From assembly GCA_022790685.1 (NCBI GenBank), contig JAAVXQ010000076.1:1-7636 (forward strand): a stretch of 7,636 nt of DNA. The letters run 5' to 3'. This DNA comes from Clostridia bacterium (GTDB taxonomy: Bacteria > Bacillota > Clostridia > TANB77 > CAG-508). The notes below the pieces were generated by a model. That model was not told the DNA's origin. It saw only the letters and a program-made list of their open reading frames with translations, and searched no databases. A program made the translations under genes and the position numbers. Positions 1-6,549 of the stretch are shown here, piece by piece (positions within the stretch are counted from its first letter, which is position 1; every line of letters starts with the position of its first letter).

Positions 1-25
1 CCACTATTTTTACGGAGCCTCATAC

Positions 26-712
26 TTGGACAAAAGCAATAATGAAGTAAAAGAATTTTCAAGACTAGAAGATATAAATAGCTTTGTTAAGGAAGAAGTA
101 AAAAATACTGTACATTACAATTTTACTGCTTTCATTACACTATCTATGCTACTCCTATCTTTTGCTTGTGGCTACACTTATACGTCCTGTACAGCGGTGA
201 TTGCAACATTTTTCTACCTTACACAGAGAGGCTTTATAAACAACATCATTGAAGAAGCCCTAAATTTGAATGGAGGAAAACAACGTTCACGGAACCATGC
301 TGCTGAGCATATGGTGGAGAATGTGTTTGAAGTACTGGGAAAGATTCCAACAATTGAGGAAGCAAGGATGGGGTCAATGTTCCATATACGGTGTGGAAAC
401 AATCTGTCATATAGAATTTGCTTTGAAGCAATACTATCTGTCATCATATTAAACTGTACAAGTATAATATATCCAATGTTAAGTGGATATGAAATTTTTG
501 TGATGATAGCAGGTATTCTGATAACTGAACTTATTGATAGAAAGTTTGTATTATTCAGGTATCTTGGAATATTAGAACTCAGGAAACCCACAGATATAGA
601 ACTGAATATGGCTATATCGGCAATAAGAATTGTAGAAGAAGAGTATAAGAAATCCGAAGACAGCTTTATGAATGGAGAATTTTGGGTAATACTTCCGAAT
701 GAATGGCTGTAA
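26..712 (+). CDS. DUF1385/YqhQ-related small membrane protein
   Basis: A 228-residue protein with a hydrophobic stretch at about residues 33-66 and two more at about 132-149 and 155-170. The cytoplasmic-looking segment between them carries HAAEH (residues 91-95) and HIRCG (120-124). These match the HGAEH and HPRCG signatures that I recall for DUF1385 (YqhQ-type) membrane proteins, and the stretch LRKPTDIELNMAISAI near the end resembles the REPDDxQLExAIAAL tail of that family. The family has no firmly known function. The protein is shorter than a usual YqhQ (about 300 residues) and lacks its N-terminal part. The start used is TTG at 26, with GGAG 8 bases upstream, but the frame is open to the window edge, so the gene may begin outside. 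Its base composition is higher in G+C than the genes that follow. CGG is used twice for Arg, at residues 89 and 122, the second inside the conserved HxRCG motif. It may be horizontally acquired. Confidence 0.6.
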   Translation: MDKSNNEVKEFSRLEDINSFVKEEVKNTVHYNFTAFITLSMLLLSFACGYTYTSCTAVIATFFYLTQRGFINNIIEEALNLNGGKQRSRNHAAEHMVENVFEVLGKIPTIEEARMGSMFHIRCGNNLSYRICFEAILSVIILNCTSIIYPMLSGYEIFVMIAGILITELIDRKFVLFRYLGILELRKPTDIELNMAISAIRIVEEEYKKSEDSFMNGEFWVILPNEWL

Positions 713-730
713 GTCAACTGACAAAGTTAA

Positions 731-787
731 AAAGGCATCCCTTTAAAGAAATCTATTAACTTAGACTTCTTTAAGAGGGATGCCTTT
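731..787 (+). terminator. Long hairpin terminator, probably bidirectional
   Basis: A 12-bp perfect stem (731-742 with 776-787) continues, after a single bulged G at 775, into a further 8 bp (743-750 with 767-774), around a 16-base loop. It starts 18 bases after the stop of the DUF1385-like gene. On the + strand the stem ends in only three T. On the - strand the run of five A at 729-733 becomes a T tract after the stem, so it would terminate best for transcripts coming from the right. It separates two regions of different base composition. Confidence 0.75.
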
Positions 788-806
788 GCACTTTATGTTG
801 TGCAAA
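785..806 (+). repeat. Small inverted repeat beside the terminator
   Basis: TTTGCAC (785-791) and GTGCAAA (800-806) form a perfect 7-bp stem with an 8-base loop. The left arm shares three bases with the right arm of the preceding terminator, so the two helices compete at their base. It may be an auxiliary terminator or have no function; no T run follows it. Confidence 0.45.
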
Positions 807-840
807 ATAGATAAAGTATTATGATTTTATTTAAAATTAA

Positions 841-869
841 TTGATAAATATAATTTCTTGTGATATACT
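841..869 (+). promoter_or_regulatory. Sigma-A type promoter for the 853-residue protein gene
   Basis: The -35 box TTGATA (841-846) is separated by exactly 17 bases from the -10 box TATACT (864-869). TGA directly before the -10 box (861-863) fits an extended -10 element. Transcription would begin at about 876, leaving a leader of about 40 bases to the GTG start at 916, with AGGGGGA (902-908) as ribosome binding site. The strong terminator just upstream supports independent transcription from here. Confidence 0.7.
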
Positions 870-915
870 TTGAAAAGAAAATTATTTGTACTAATTAATG
901 TAGGGGGAAAAAATC

Positions 916-3477
916 GTGGATAGTATTATCAGCCAAGTGGATTTACAAGATAAATTAGACTATTTAAAGCTAGATTTAGAAGATTTACCAGAGTCTTTGA
1001 GAGAATCTCATTCGCTTAATTTTAATATATCACGTCTTAATAATGACAAAGAACATAGAGTATATAAATTCATTCCTATTGATAAAATAGATATATTATT
1101 TACACCATGTTTAAGAGAAGATACAGTAAAAAACAAATACTCTAAAGCAGTTCCTTTATATAATTTTCTAGATATAGATAGTAATAGTGAGGATGCAGAA
1201 GATAAAGAGCTAACTCTTATAAAAGTATTAAGTAGATTATCAATACCAGAAATAGAAAATATAAGTACAACTCAAAAAGAATTTGAAAAAGCAGAGCCTT
1301 TTAAAGTAAAGTTTAATAAAGATTTATTGTGGCAAATATACTATTCAGAAGCTGTAGATAGATACTTTATGTTAGTATGCACAGAAGAAGATACTTTTTC
1401 AGAGTTTTTTTACTTATTAAAAAAGAAAATAGAATTTTCAAAAAAGAAAATTAAAACTGCACCTAAAATATATGTGCCAGTAAATTATATGAATTATAGT
1501 GAACAACTTTTAAGAAAAGAAGATATAATAGACTTAGAAAATTATTTATGGTTATTTACTAAAAATTGGCCTTCAATATATGAAGTATATAATAGATCAG
1601 GAGAAATATCACTTCAAATAGTAGGAGATACTTTTGTATATGATAAAGTCAAAAGTACATACAAAGTAAAAATTACTTCAAAAGAAGAAGCTATAAAGTT
1701 CTTTAAATTGTTAAAGGCTTTATTTATAATGCAAACAGAAATTAAAGAACATTTTAATTTTATAACAAAAATAGATAGTAAAAATAGTTTAGAATTGCAT
1801 TATGAAAAAAGTAGAATAACATATGATAATATAACAGATTTTATAAGAAATGAATTCAAAATAGCAGAAGAAAATATCAAAGATATTAATAAATCAATTG
1901 TAAAATTAGAAAAGACTCTTATGGAACTAAAAGATAAGGCAAAAGAGAAAGAAGAAGAATATTTAGTAAAACAAAGAGAAATTTCAACTTATTTAGAATA
2001 TAAAAAGACTTTTATAGGAAAAGTAAAATACTTTTTTAAATCAGGAAAAATAAATAAAAAGATAAAATCAGAACGAGATTTAGAAGAAAACAATAGTGAC
2101 AATTTACAAAAAGAAAAAAATAATAAAATAAATGTTCAAATACCAGAAAAAGACTACTACACTATAGAAGATTTAATTACAATTTATTCACTTTTAGAAA
2201 AAGGTGAAAAAATAGAGAAAGCTTTAAAACAAGATACAAATGCATTAAAACTAAAATTAGAAAATTTAACTTCAAAAGTAAGAAATGCGAATTTATATAT
2301 AGAAGAAATAGATAAACATAGAAAAAGTATTTTTGACTTTTGGAAATTCTCAAATAAAGATGAAAAGTTAAGCTTAGAAATGGGTGACGAATTAGATGGA
2401 GATAAAAATTCCAAAAATAATTTAAGAAAATTATTTGATTTTGAAATGGATTTTGAAGCTTTGGGAAAACAAATGGATATTATGCAAAGAAAGAAATTTT
2501 CTAGAGAAGAAACTGACAGTATTTTTATTGCAAGTACAGAAATTCTTTATTTGTTCAATATGCTAAGATATAATGATTTAAATAAACAAGCTTTAGAAGA
2601 TGCTTTAGATTTATTAAAAGATGAATATAGCAATGAAGCAGAGTCGGTTGGAGTAGAATCTTTTGATATTTTTGGAAGTATGACAGATGATACTAGAAAA
2701 GTAAAATATATTGGAAATAAGTCTCATAGAGAAAATGAAAAAAATAAATTTAAAATTTTAAATATAAATAAAAAAATAGATGTATTTGACTTTACAGAAA
2801 GAATGCAGATTTTACTTAATTACTTAGAAGGTGCTATGCCTAAAATTAATTCAAAATATGATTTAGAATTATATAAACTTGTTCCAATTACTGATAAAAT
2901 TAAAGAAAACTCTTTTGAAATGCTTGATATGAGTATAGAAAAAGAACTATTAAATTATCAAGATAATGGAGAAGGAGCGCTAAATCTTATAAAAGTTAAT
3001 TATAAAGAAGGAATGCCATTAATATATTATTCAAATATAATATATTATGATAATAATAATCAGACTTTACCAGAAGGAATGGACATATCCTCAAAGGTTT
3101 TAATAGACACTAAAAAAGTGGAATTAAAATTAATAAATAAAACTAAGTTTAGAACAAATAGCTATTTTGCGGAAAGCAATAATTTACTTCTTCCAAAGGC
3201 AAAAGATATATTTGTATATGAATATGAAGCAGATTTTAAAGAAAATATAATAAAAGAAGAAAATAAAACATTTAAAGAACTAGAAGAAAAGACTGAAGAA
3301 GAGTTTGAAGAAGTAGCAGAAGAAAATATCAGTCAAGAAGAGGCGCAAGAAGAGTTTGGCTTAGTAGATATGGACATAAATGAAGATGTATATGATGAAG
3401 ATTATGAAGATGATATAAAGAAAAATAAAAAGAAAGAAAAAAGCAGAAAGAAAAAAGGAAAAAGAGAAAAAATTTAA
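916..3477 (+). CDS. Uncharacterised 853-residue coiled-coil, charged-tail protein
   Basis: I do not recognise this protein. It starts at GTG, 7 bases after AGGGGGA (902-908). No signal peptide or membrane segment is visible, so it is probably cytoplasmic. Residues 1-300 look like a mixed alpha/beta globular part with aromatic-rich stretches (about 136-170, 205-245). Residues about 313-360 and 425-470 are Lys/Glu-rich with heptad-like spacing and probably form coiled coils. A basic linker lies at about 368-388. A second globular part runs from about 505 to 775. The tail is strongly polar: Glu-rich at about 780-815, Asp/Glu-rich at 816-834, then Lys/Arg-rich from 835 to the end (KKNKKKEKSRKKKGKREKI). 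Composition and codon use match the downstream genes, and CGG is absent. It lies 65 bases before deoB, so they may be co-transcribed. A structural or scaffold role is possible but only a guess. Confidence 0.8.
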   Translation: MDSIISQVDLQDKLDYLKLDLEDLPESLRESHSLNFNISRLNNDKEHRVYKFIPIDKIDILFTPCLREDTVKNKYSKAVPLYNFLDIDSNSEDAEDKELTLIKVLSRLSIPEIENISTTQKEFEKAEPFKVKFNKDLLWQIYYSEAVDRYFMLVCTEEDTFSEFFYLLKKKIEFSKKKIKTAPKIYVPVNYMNYSEQLLRKEDIIDLENYLWLFTKNWPSIYEVYNRSGEISLQIVGDTFVYDKVKSTYKVKITSKEEAIKFFKLLKALFIMQTEIKEHFNFITKIDSKNSLELHYEKSRITYDNITDFIRNEFKIAEENIKDINKSIVKLEKTLMELKDKAKEKEEEYLVKQREISTYLEYKKTFIGKVKYFFKSGKINKKIKSERDLEENNSDNLQKEKNNKINVQIPEKDYYTIEDLITIYSLLEKGEKIEKALKQDTNALKLKLENLTSKVRNANLYIEEIDKHRKSIFDFWKFSNKDEKLSLEMGDELDGDKNSKNNLRKLFDFEMDFEALGKQMDIMQRKKFSREETDSIFIASTEILYLFNMLRYNDLNKQALEDALDLLKDEYSNEAESVGVESFDIFGSMTDDTRKVKYIGNKSHRENEKNKFKILNINKKIDVFDFTERMQILLNYLEGAMPKINSKYDLELYKLVPITDKIKENSFEMLDMSIEKELLNYQDNGEGALNLIKVNYKEGMPLIYYSNIIYYDNNNQTLPEGMDISSKVLIDTKKVELKLINKTKFRTNSYFAESNNLLLPKAKDIFVYEYEADFKENIIKEENKTFKELEEKTEEEFEEVAEENISQEEAQEEFGLVDMDINEDVYDEDYEDDIKKNKKKEKSRKKKGKREKI

Positions 3478-3508
3478 AATACATAAGAATTCCTATTAAT
3501 ATTTACAA

Positions 3509-3527
3509 ACATTTATAGTATAAATGT
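3509..3527. promoter_or_regulatory. 19-bp palindrome upstream of deoB, possible operator
   Basis: ACATTTATA-G-TATAAATGT is a perfect 9-bp inverted repeat around one central base. It lies 5 bases before the AAGGAGG ribosome binding site (3532-3538) of deoB. With almost no loop it is a better DNA operator than an RNA hairpin. The TATAGT inside it (3514-3519) could serve as a -10 box, although no convincing -35 box lies at the right distance, so a separate deoB promoter is not proven. Confidence 0.45.
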
Positions 3528-3542
3528 AAATAAGGAGGAAAT

Positions 3543-4716
3543 ATGAAAAGAGCTATAATTATTGTTTTAGATGGATTTGGTGTTGGAGAAACACCAGATG
3601 CAATTGATTATGGAGATGTCCGGAAGTAATACTTTAGAAGGAATATATAACAATACAAATTTAAAACTACCTAATATGAAGAAATTAGGTTTATACAATA
3701 TAGATGGATTATCTATACCTGAAAAAGAGGAAAATCCTATAGGTATATATGGAAAAGCTGTAGAAAAAACAAAAGGAAAAAATAGCCCAGTTGGACATTG
3801 GGAGATGATGGGATACATTAAAGATACACCATTTAAGACATATTATGAGGGATTTCCTAAAGATTTATTAGATGAAATTGCTAAAAGAGCAGATTTACCA
3901 GGTTTTTTATGTAATAAAAAAGGTTCAGGAACAGACTTTCTTAAAGAGTATGGAAAAGAAATGATGGATACAGGAAAACCATTTGTATATACATCAGCTG
4001 ATAGTGTATTTCAAATAGGGGCACATGAAGAAATAATATCTATAGAAAAATTATATGAAATATGTAAAATTGCAAGAAATGTAATTGATGAAAAAGGATA
4101 TGATATTGGTACAGTAATTGCTAGACCATATCTTGGGAACTCTAAAGAAAACTTTAAAAGAACATATAATAGAAGAGATTATGAATCAGAAAGTTTTGGC
4201 AGAACAATGTTAGATGTATTTTCTGACAATGGAAAACAAGTTTTAGCTATTGGAAAAATAGAAGATTTATTTGTAGGAAGAGGAATTACAAGAGCAATTC
4301 ATACAAATGGAAATTCAGAGGGAATTGAAAAAACGATAGAGGCAATAAAAAATCCAAGTGAAGATTTAATTTTTACAAACTTAGTAGATTTTGATATGTT
4401 ATATGGACATAGAAATGATATCCAAGGATATGGAGAAGCATTAGAATATTTCGATAATAAATTGCCAGAAATATATGATGCAATGCAAGAAGAAGACATA
4501 TTAATAATAACAGCAGATCATGGAAATGATCCTAGCACTCCAAGTACAGACCATTCAAGAGAATATGTACCAATATTGATATATGGAAAAGCTTTAAGAA
4601 AAAATATAAATTTGAAAGTAAGAGAGACATATGCAGATATATCAGCAACTTTATTAGATATGTTTAACTTACCAAAATTAGAAAATGGTAAAACATTTAA
4701 AACTGAAATAATGTAA
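3543..4716 (+). CDS. deoB: Phosphopentomutase, interrupted by a +1 frameshift
   Basis: Phosphopentomutase interconverts ribose or deoxyribose 1-phosphate and 5-phosphate in the cytoplasm, linking nucleoside breakdown to pentose phosphates. It belongs to the alkaline phosphatase superfamily. Reading starts at ATG 3543, after AAGGAGG with 4 bases between. Frame 0 gives MKRAIIIVLDGFG...YGDV and then stops at 3627-3629. Removing one C at 3620/3621 gives a 390-residue protein, the normal family length, continuing GSNTLEG. In that product the metal ligands expected from the Bacillus cereus enzyme are all present: D10, D284, H289, D325, H326 and H337. The nucleophile position (Thr in GKDT of the family) is Ser81 in GKNSPVGHWE. 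Frame is kept for 364 codons after the break, which argues for function. Alternatives are a sequencing error or a very recent pseudogene. An in-frame ATG at 3571 has no good ribosome binding site and would lose D10. Confidence 0.9.
3612..3629 (+). other. Putative +1 recoding site in deoB
   Basis: Codons run GGA GAT GTC CGG AAG TAA. The conserved protein sequence GDV-GSNT needs GTC followed by GGA AGT AAT, so one C (3620 or 3621) is extra. Frame 0 puts the rare Arg codon CGG in the A site, one codon before TAA. The SD-like GGAG (3612-3615) ends 5 bases before CGG, close to the geometry of the bacterial prfB +1 site (SD-like AGGGGG, then six bases, then the stalled codon). Whether this is used by the ribosome is inference. 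Confidence 0.6.
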
Positions 4717-4766
4717 TATGAAATAAAAAATAAATATAAAATCATTTTTATAAATTTCACTTAAGA

Positions 4767-4799
4767 TTAAAGGGAAATTTTAAATTTAAATTCCTTTAA
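4767..4799 (+). repeat. Imperfect inverted repeat in the flippase leader
   Basis: TTAAAGG (4767-4773) pairs with CCTTTAA (4793-4799), and the stem can be extended inwards by five A/T pairs with two bulged bases. No T run follows on either strand, so it is not a good terminator. It lies between deoB and the flippase, 24 bases before the latter's start. It may be a leader hairpin; the sequence here is so AT-rich that chance is possible. Confidence 0.35.
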
Positions 4800-4802
4800 A
4801 AA

Positions 4803-4825
4803 AATGTAAGGAGAACATTTACATT
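4803..4825 (+). promoter_or_regulatory. Ribosome binding site and start codon within a small hairpin
   Basis: AATGTAA (4803-4809) and TTACATT (4819-4825) form a 7-bp stem with a 9-base loop. The Shine-Dalgarno AAGGAG (4808-4813) sits at the stem-loop junction, and the first two bases of the TTG start (4824-4826) lie in the right arm. Folding would hide the start codon. The stem has one G-C pair, so the effect would be weak or temperature-dependent. Confidence 0.4.
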
Positions 4826-6275
4826 GGCTAAAAAAAGTATAGCTAAAAATTATATATATAACTTAGTATATCAAGTATTATTACTTATATTACCACTTAT
4901 AACAACACCATATATATCTAGAGTATTAGGTTCGGAGAATGTAGGTATATATGCATATACATATTCAATAGTAACATACTTTATATTATTTGGGTCTTTA
5001 GGAGTAGCTCTTTATGGTCAAAGAGAAATAGCATATGCACAAGAAAATAAAGATGCAAGAACAAAAGTATTTTGGGAAATATGTATATTTAGGTTTGTTA
5101 CAGTTTCTATTGCAACAGTAATATATTTTTTCTTTTTTATGCAAGGAAGAGAGTATCAAATATATTATCAAATTTTAATGCTCGAACTGATAGCTGCAGC
5201 TTTTGATATAAGTTGGTTTTTTCAAGGGTTAGAAGAATTTAAAAGAACAGTTACTAGAAATATTTTAGTAAGGCTTATTAGTGTAACACTTGTATTTGTA
5301 TTAGTAAAAACCAAAGAAGATTTAACGAAATTTACATTAATATATTCTTTAGCAGACCTTTTGGGTAATTTATCCTTATGGTTATATTTACCAAAGTATA
5401 TGAAAGGTGCTAAAATTAAAAATTTAAATGTCGTAAAACATATACCTCAAATTATTTTATTGTTTGTACCACAGATTGCAAATCAAGTATATAATATGCT
5501 AGATAAAACGATGATTGGAGAAATAATAACAGACAAATCAGAGGTAGGTTTTTATGAACAAGCTCAAAAGGTTATTAGACTATCACTTACAATAGTTAGT
5601 TCTTTAGGAATAGTTATGGTACCTAGAATGGCAAATACATTTGCCTCAGGAGATAAAGAAAAAATAAACAGGTATTTAAAAAATTCTTTTGCTTTTGTTT
5701 TCTTTTTAGGTTTTCCAGTAACTTTTGGAATAGTTAGTATTGCAGAAGCATTTGTTCCAGAATTTTTTGGACCAGGATATGATAAAGTGGTTCCACTAAT
5801 ATATATTATAAGTCCAATTATACTACTAATGGGAATAGCAAATGTTATTGGAACACAATACTTATTGCCAACAAAAAAGCAGAAAGAATATACAATATCT
5901 GTTACTATGGGAGTAATTGTTAACTTTATTATGAATTATATACTAATAAAAAAATATGCAGCTATTGGTGCTTCTATAGCAACAGTAGTTTCTCAGTTAG
6001 TGGTAGATATATGGCAAATATACTATATAAGAAAAGAAATTAGATTAAAAACTATGTTTAGCACAGCTCCAAAATATTTATTTGCAGGTTTAATTATGTA
6101 TGGAGTATGCCAAGCCACAAAATATATTATAAATACAGGTTTTGAATCAATATTCCTTCAAATAGGAGTAGGTGTTTCGATATATATGATAACATTATTT
6201 ATCTTTAGAGATGAATATTTATATACAGTATTAGATAAAATAATAGGTAAAAAAGGAAAAAGGGAAAAAGCTTAA
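4824..6275 (+). CDS. Polysaccharide flippase, Wzx/PST type (MOP superfamily)
   Basis: This 483-residue integral membrane protein has about 12-14 hydrophobic helices along its whole length. It begins MAKKSIAKNYIYN, then a helix ending in PLITTPYISRVLGSENVGIYAYTYS, the typical opening of the polysaccharide synthesis flippase family (RfbX/Wzx-like). Members of this family move lipid-linked sugar intermediates across the cytoplasmic membrane for capsule, teichoic acid or other surface polymers. Other family-like parts are ISWFFQGLEEFK (about 130-141) and ANQVYNMLDKTMIG (about 219-232), which carries a charged membrane segment. The start is TTG, 10 bases after AAGGAG (4808-4813). It is 107 bases after deoB and is followed by a terminator. 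No glycosyltransferases lie in the window, so the sugar carried is unknown. The C-terminus is basic (KKGKREKA). CGG is absent. Confidence 0.88.
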   Translation: MAKKSIAKNYIYNLVYQVLLLILPLITTPYISRVLGSENVGIYAYTYSIVTYFILFGSLGVALYGQREIAYAQENKDARTKVFWEICIFRFVTVSIATVIYFFFFMQGREYQIYYQILMLELIAAAFDISWFFQGLEEFKRTVTRNILVRLISVTLVFVLVKTKEDLTKFTLIYSLADLLGNLSLWLYLPKYMKGAKIKNLNVVKHIPQIILLFVPQIANQVYNMLDKTMIGEIITDKSEVGFYEQAQKVIRLSLTIVSSLGIVMVPRMANTFASGDKEKINRYLKNSFAFVFFLGFPVTFGIVSIAEAFVPEFFGPGYDKVVPLIYIISPIILLMGIANVIGTQYLLPTKKQKEYTISVTMGVIVNFIMNYILIKKYAAIGASIATVVSQLVVDIWQIYYIRKEIRLKTMFSTAPKYLFAGLIMYGVCQATKYIINTGFESIFLQIGVGVSIYMITLFIFRDEYLYTVLDKIIGKKGKREKA

Positions 6276-6307
6276 AATTAAATTCTATATATTATAGTTA
6301 TTTAATT

Positions 6308-6328
6308 AAAAGGCTTAGCCCTTTTTTT
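6308..6328 (+). terminator. Rho-independent terminator after the flippase gene
   Basis: AAAAGG (6308-6313) pairs with CCTTTT (6320-6325) around the loop CTTAGC, in which one more C-G pair is possible, and seven T follow from 6322. It begins 32 bases after the flippase stop and separates that gene from the cysteine synthase leader. Confidence 0.7.
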
Positions 6329-6344
6329 ATATTGCAAAAAAAAT

Positions 6345-6374
6345 TTGGTTAAATAAATATCTAAATAATATATA
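6345..6374 (+). promoter_or_regulatory. Possible promoter for the cysteine synthase gene
   Basis: TTGGTT (6345-6350) and TATATA (6369-6374) are separated by 18 bases, just after the flippase terminator. The match is fair only, and in such AT-rich DNA other -10-like hexamers are present nearby. If used, the leader to the ATG at 6546 is about 165 bases, long enough for RNA regulation. Confidence 0.35.
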
Positions 6375-6413
6375 GGTAAACTTAACTAACAATAGAGGAT
6401 ATAAAGCTTGTAA

Positions 6414-6487
6414 ATTTTATTAAACTTATGTATCAAGTTTAAATTAAACTTAATAAAATATAAAAAGAATTTGCTTTTATATTTTAT
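6414..6487 (+). promoter_or_regulatory. Overlapping, mutually exclusive inverted repeats in the leader
   Basis: ATTTTATTAA (6414-6423) pairs with TTAATAAAAT (6450-6459); within this lies a second stem of AAACTT (6422-6427) with AAGTTT (6435-6440). The arm at 6453-6465 (ATAAAATATAAAA) also pairs perfectly over 13 bp with TTTTATATTTTAT (6475-6487). The two outer helices share bases 6453-6459 and so cannot form together. That is the arrangement of a switching leader, but the stems are almost pure A/T, no known riboswitch motif is recognised, and no T run follows the second helix. Confidence 0.35.
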
Positions 6488-6505
6488 CAAAAAAATTAAA
6501 AAGAA

Positions 6506-6549
6506 AAGGAGAGCATAATTATTTAAAAATTATGCAAAAAGACATATGA
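6506..6549 (+). promoter_or_regulatory. Ribosome binding site separated from the start by a hairpin
   Basis: The only good Shine-Dalgarno, AAGGAGA (6506-6512), lies 33 bases before the ATG at 6546, too far for normal use. Exactly between them is a perfect 8-bp hairpin, GCATAATT (6513-6520) with AATTATGC (6528-6535), loop 7 bases. If folded, the effective gap is the 10 bases 6536-6545. A five-codon ORF, MQKDI (6532-6549), starts within the right arm, and its TGA overlaps the ATG as ATGA, so translational coupling is another possibility. An in-frame TAA at 6516-6518 rules out a much longer protein. Confidence 0.55.

Noticed and set aside
270..452. A 60-codon + strand frame inside the DUF1385-like gene, equal to the product of a +1 shift at its first CGG
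   Set aside because: It carries none of the conserved motifs, while frame 0 keeps HxRCG and the family-like tail, so no shift is expected here.
214..717. A 167-codon open frame on the - strand opposite the DUF1385-like gene
   Set aside because: It lies wholly opposite a gene with family motifs, has no ribosome binding site and reads like an antisense shadow.
3571..3617. ATG at 3571 as the true deoB start
   Set aside because: The first 17 residues in that frame match nothing in the family, whereas the ATG at 3543 has a strong ribosome binding site and encodes the conserved VLDGFG with the metal ligand.
4717..4766. AT-rich partial inverted repeat after deoB as a terminator
   Set aside because: Pairing is imperfect, made of A/T only, and not followed by a convincing T run.
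6329..6545. Known riboswitch (T-box, SAM) in the cysteine synthase leader
   Set aside because: No T-box sequence or other conserved riboswitch core could be recognised; only generic inverted repeats are visible.
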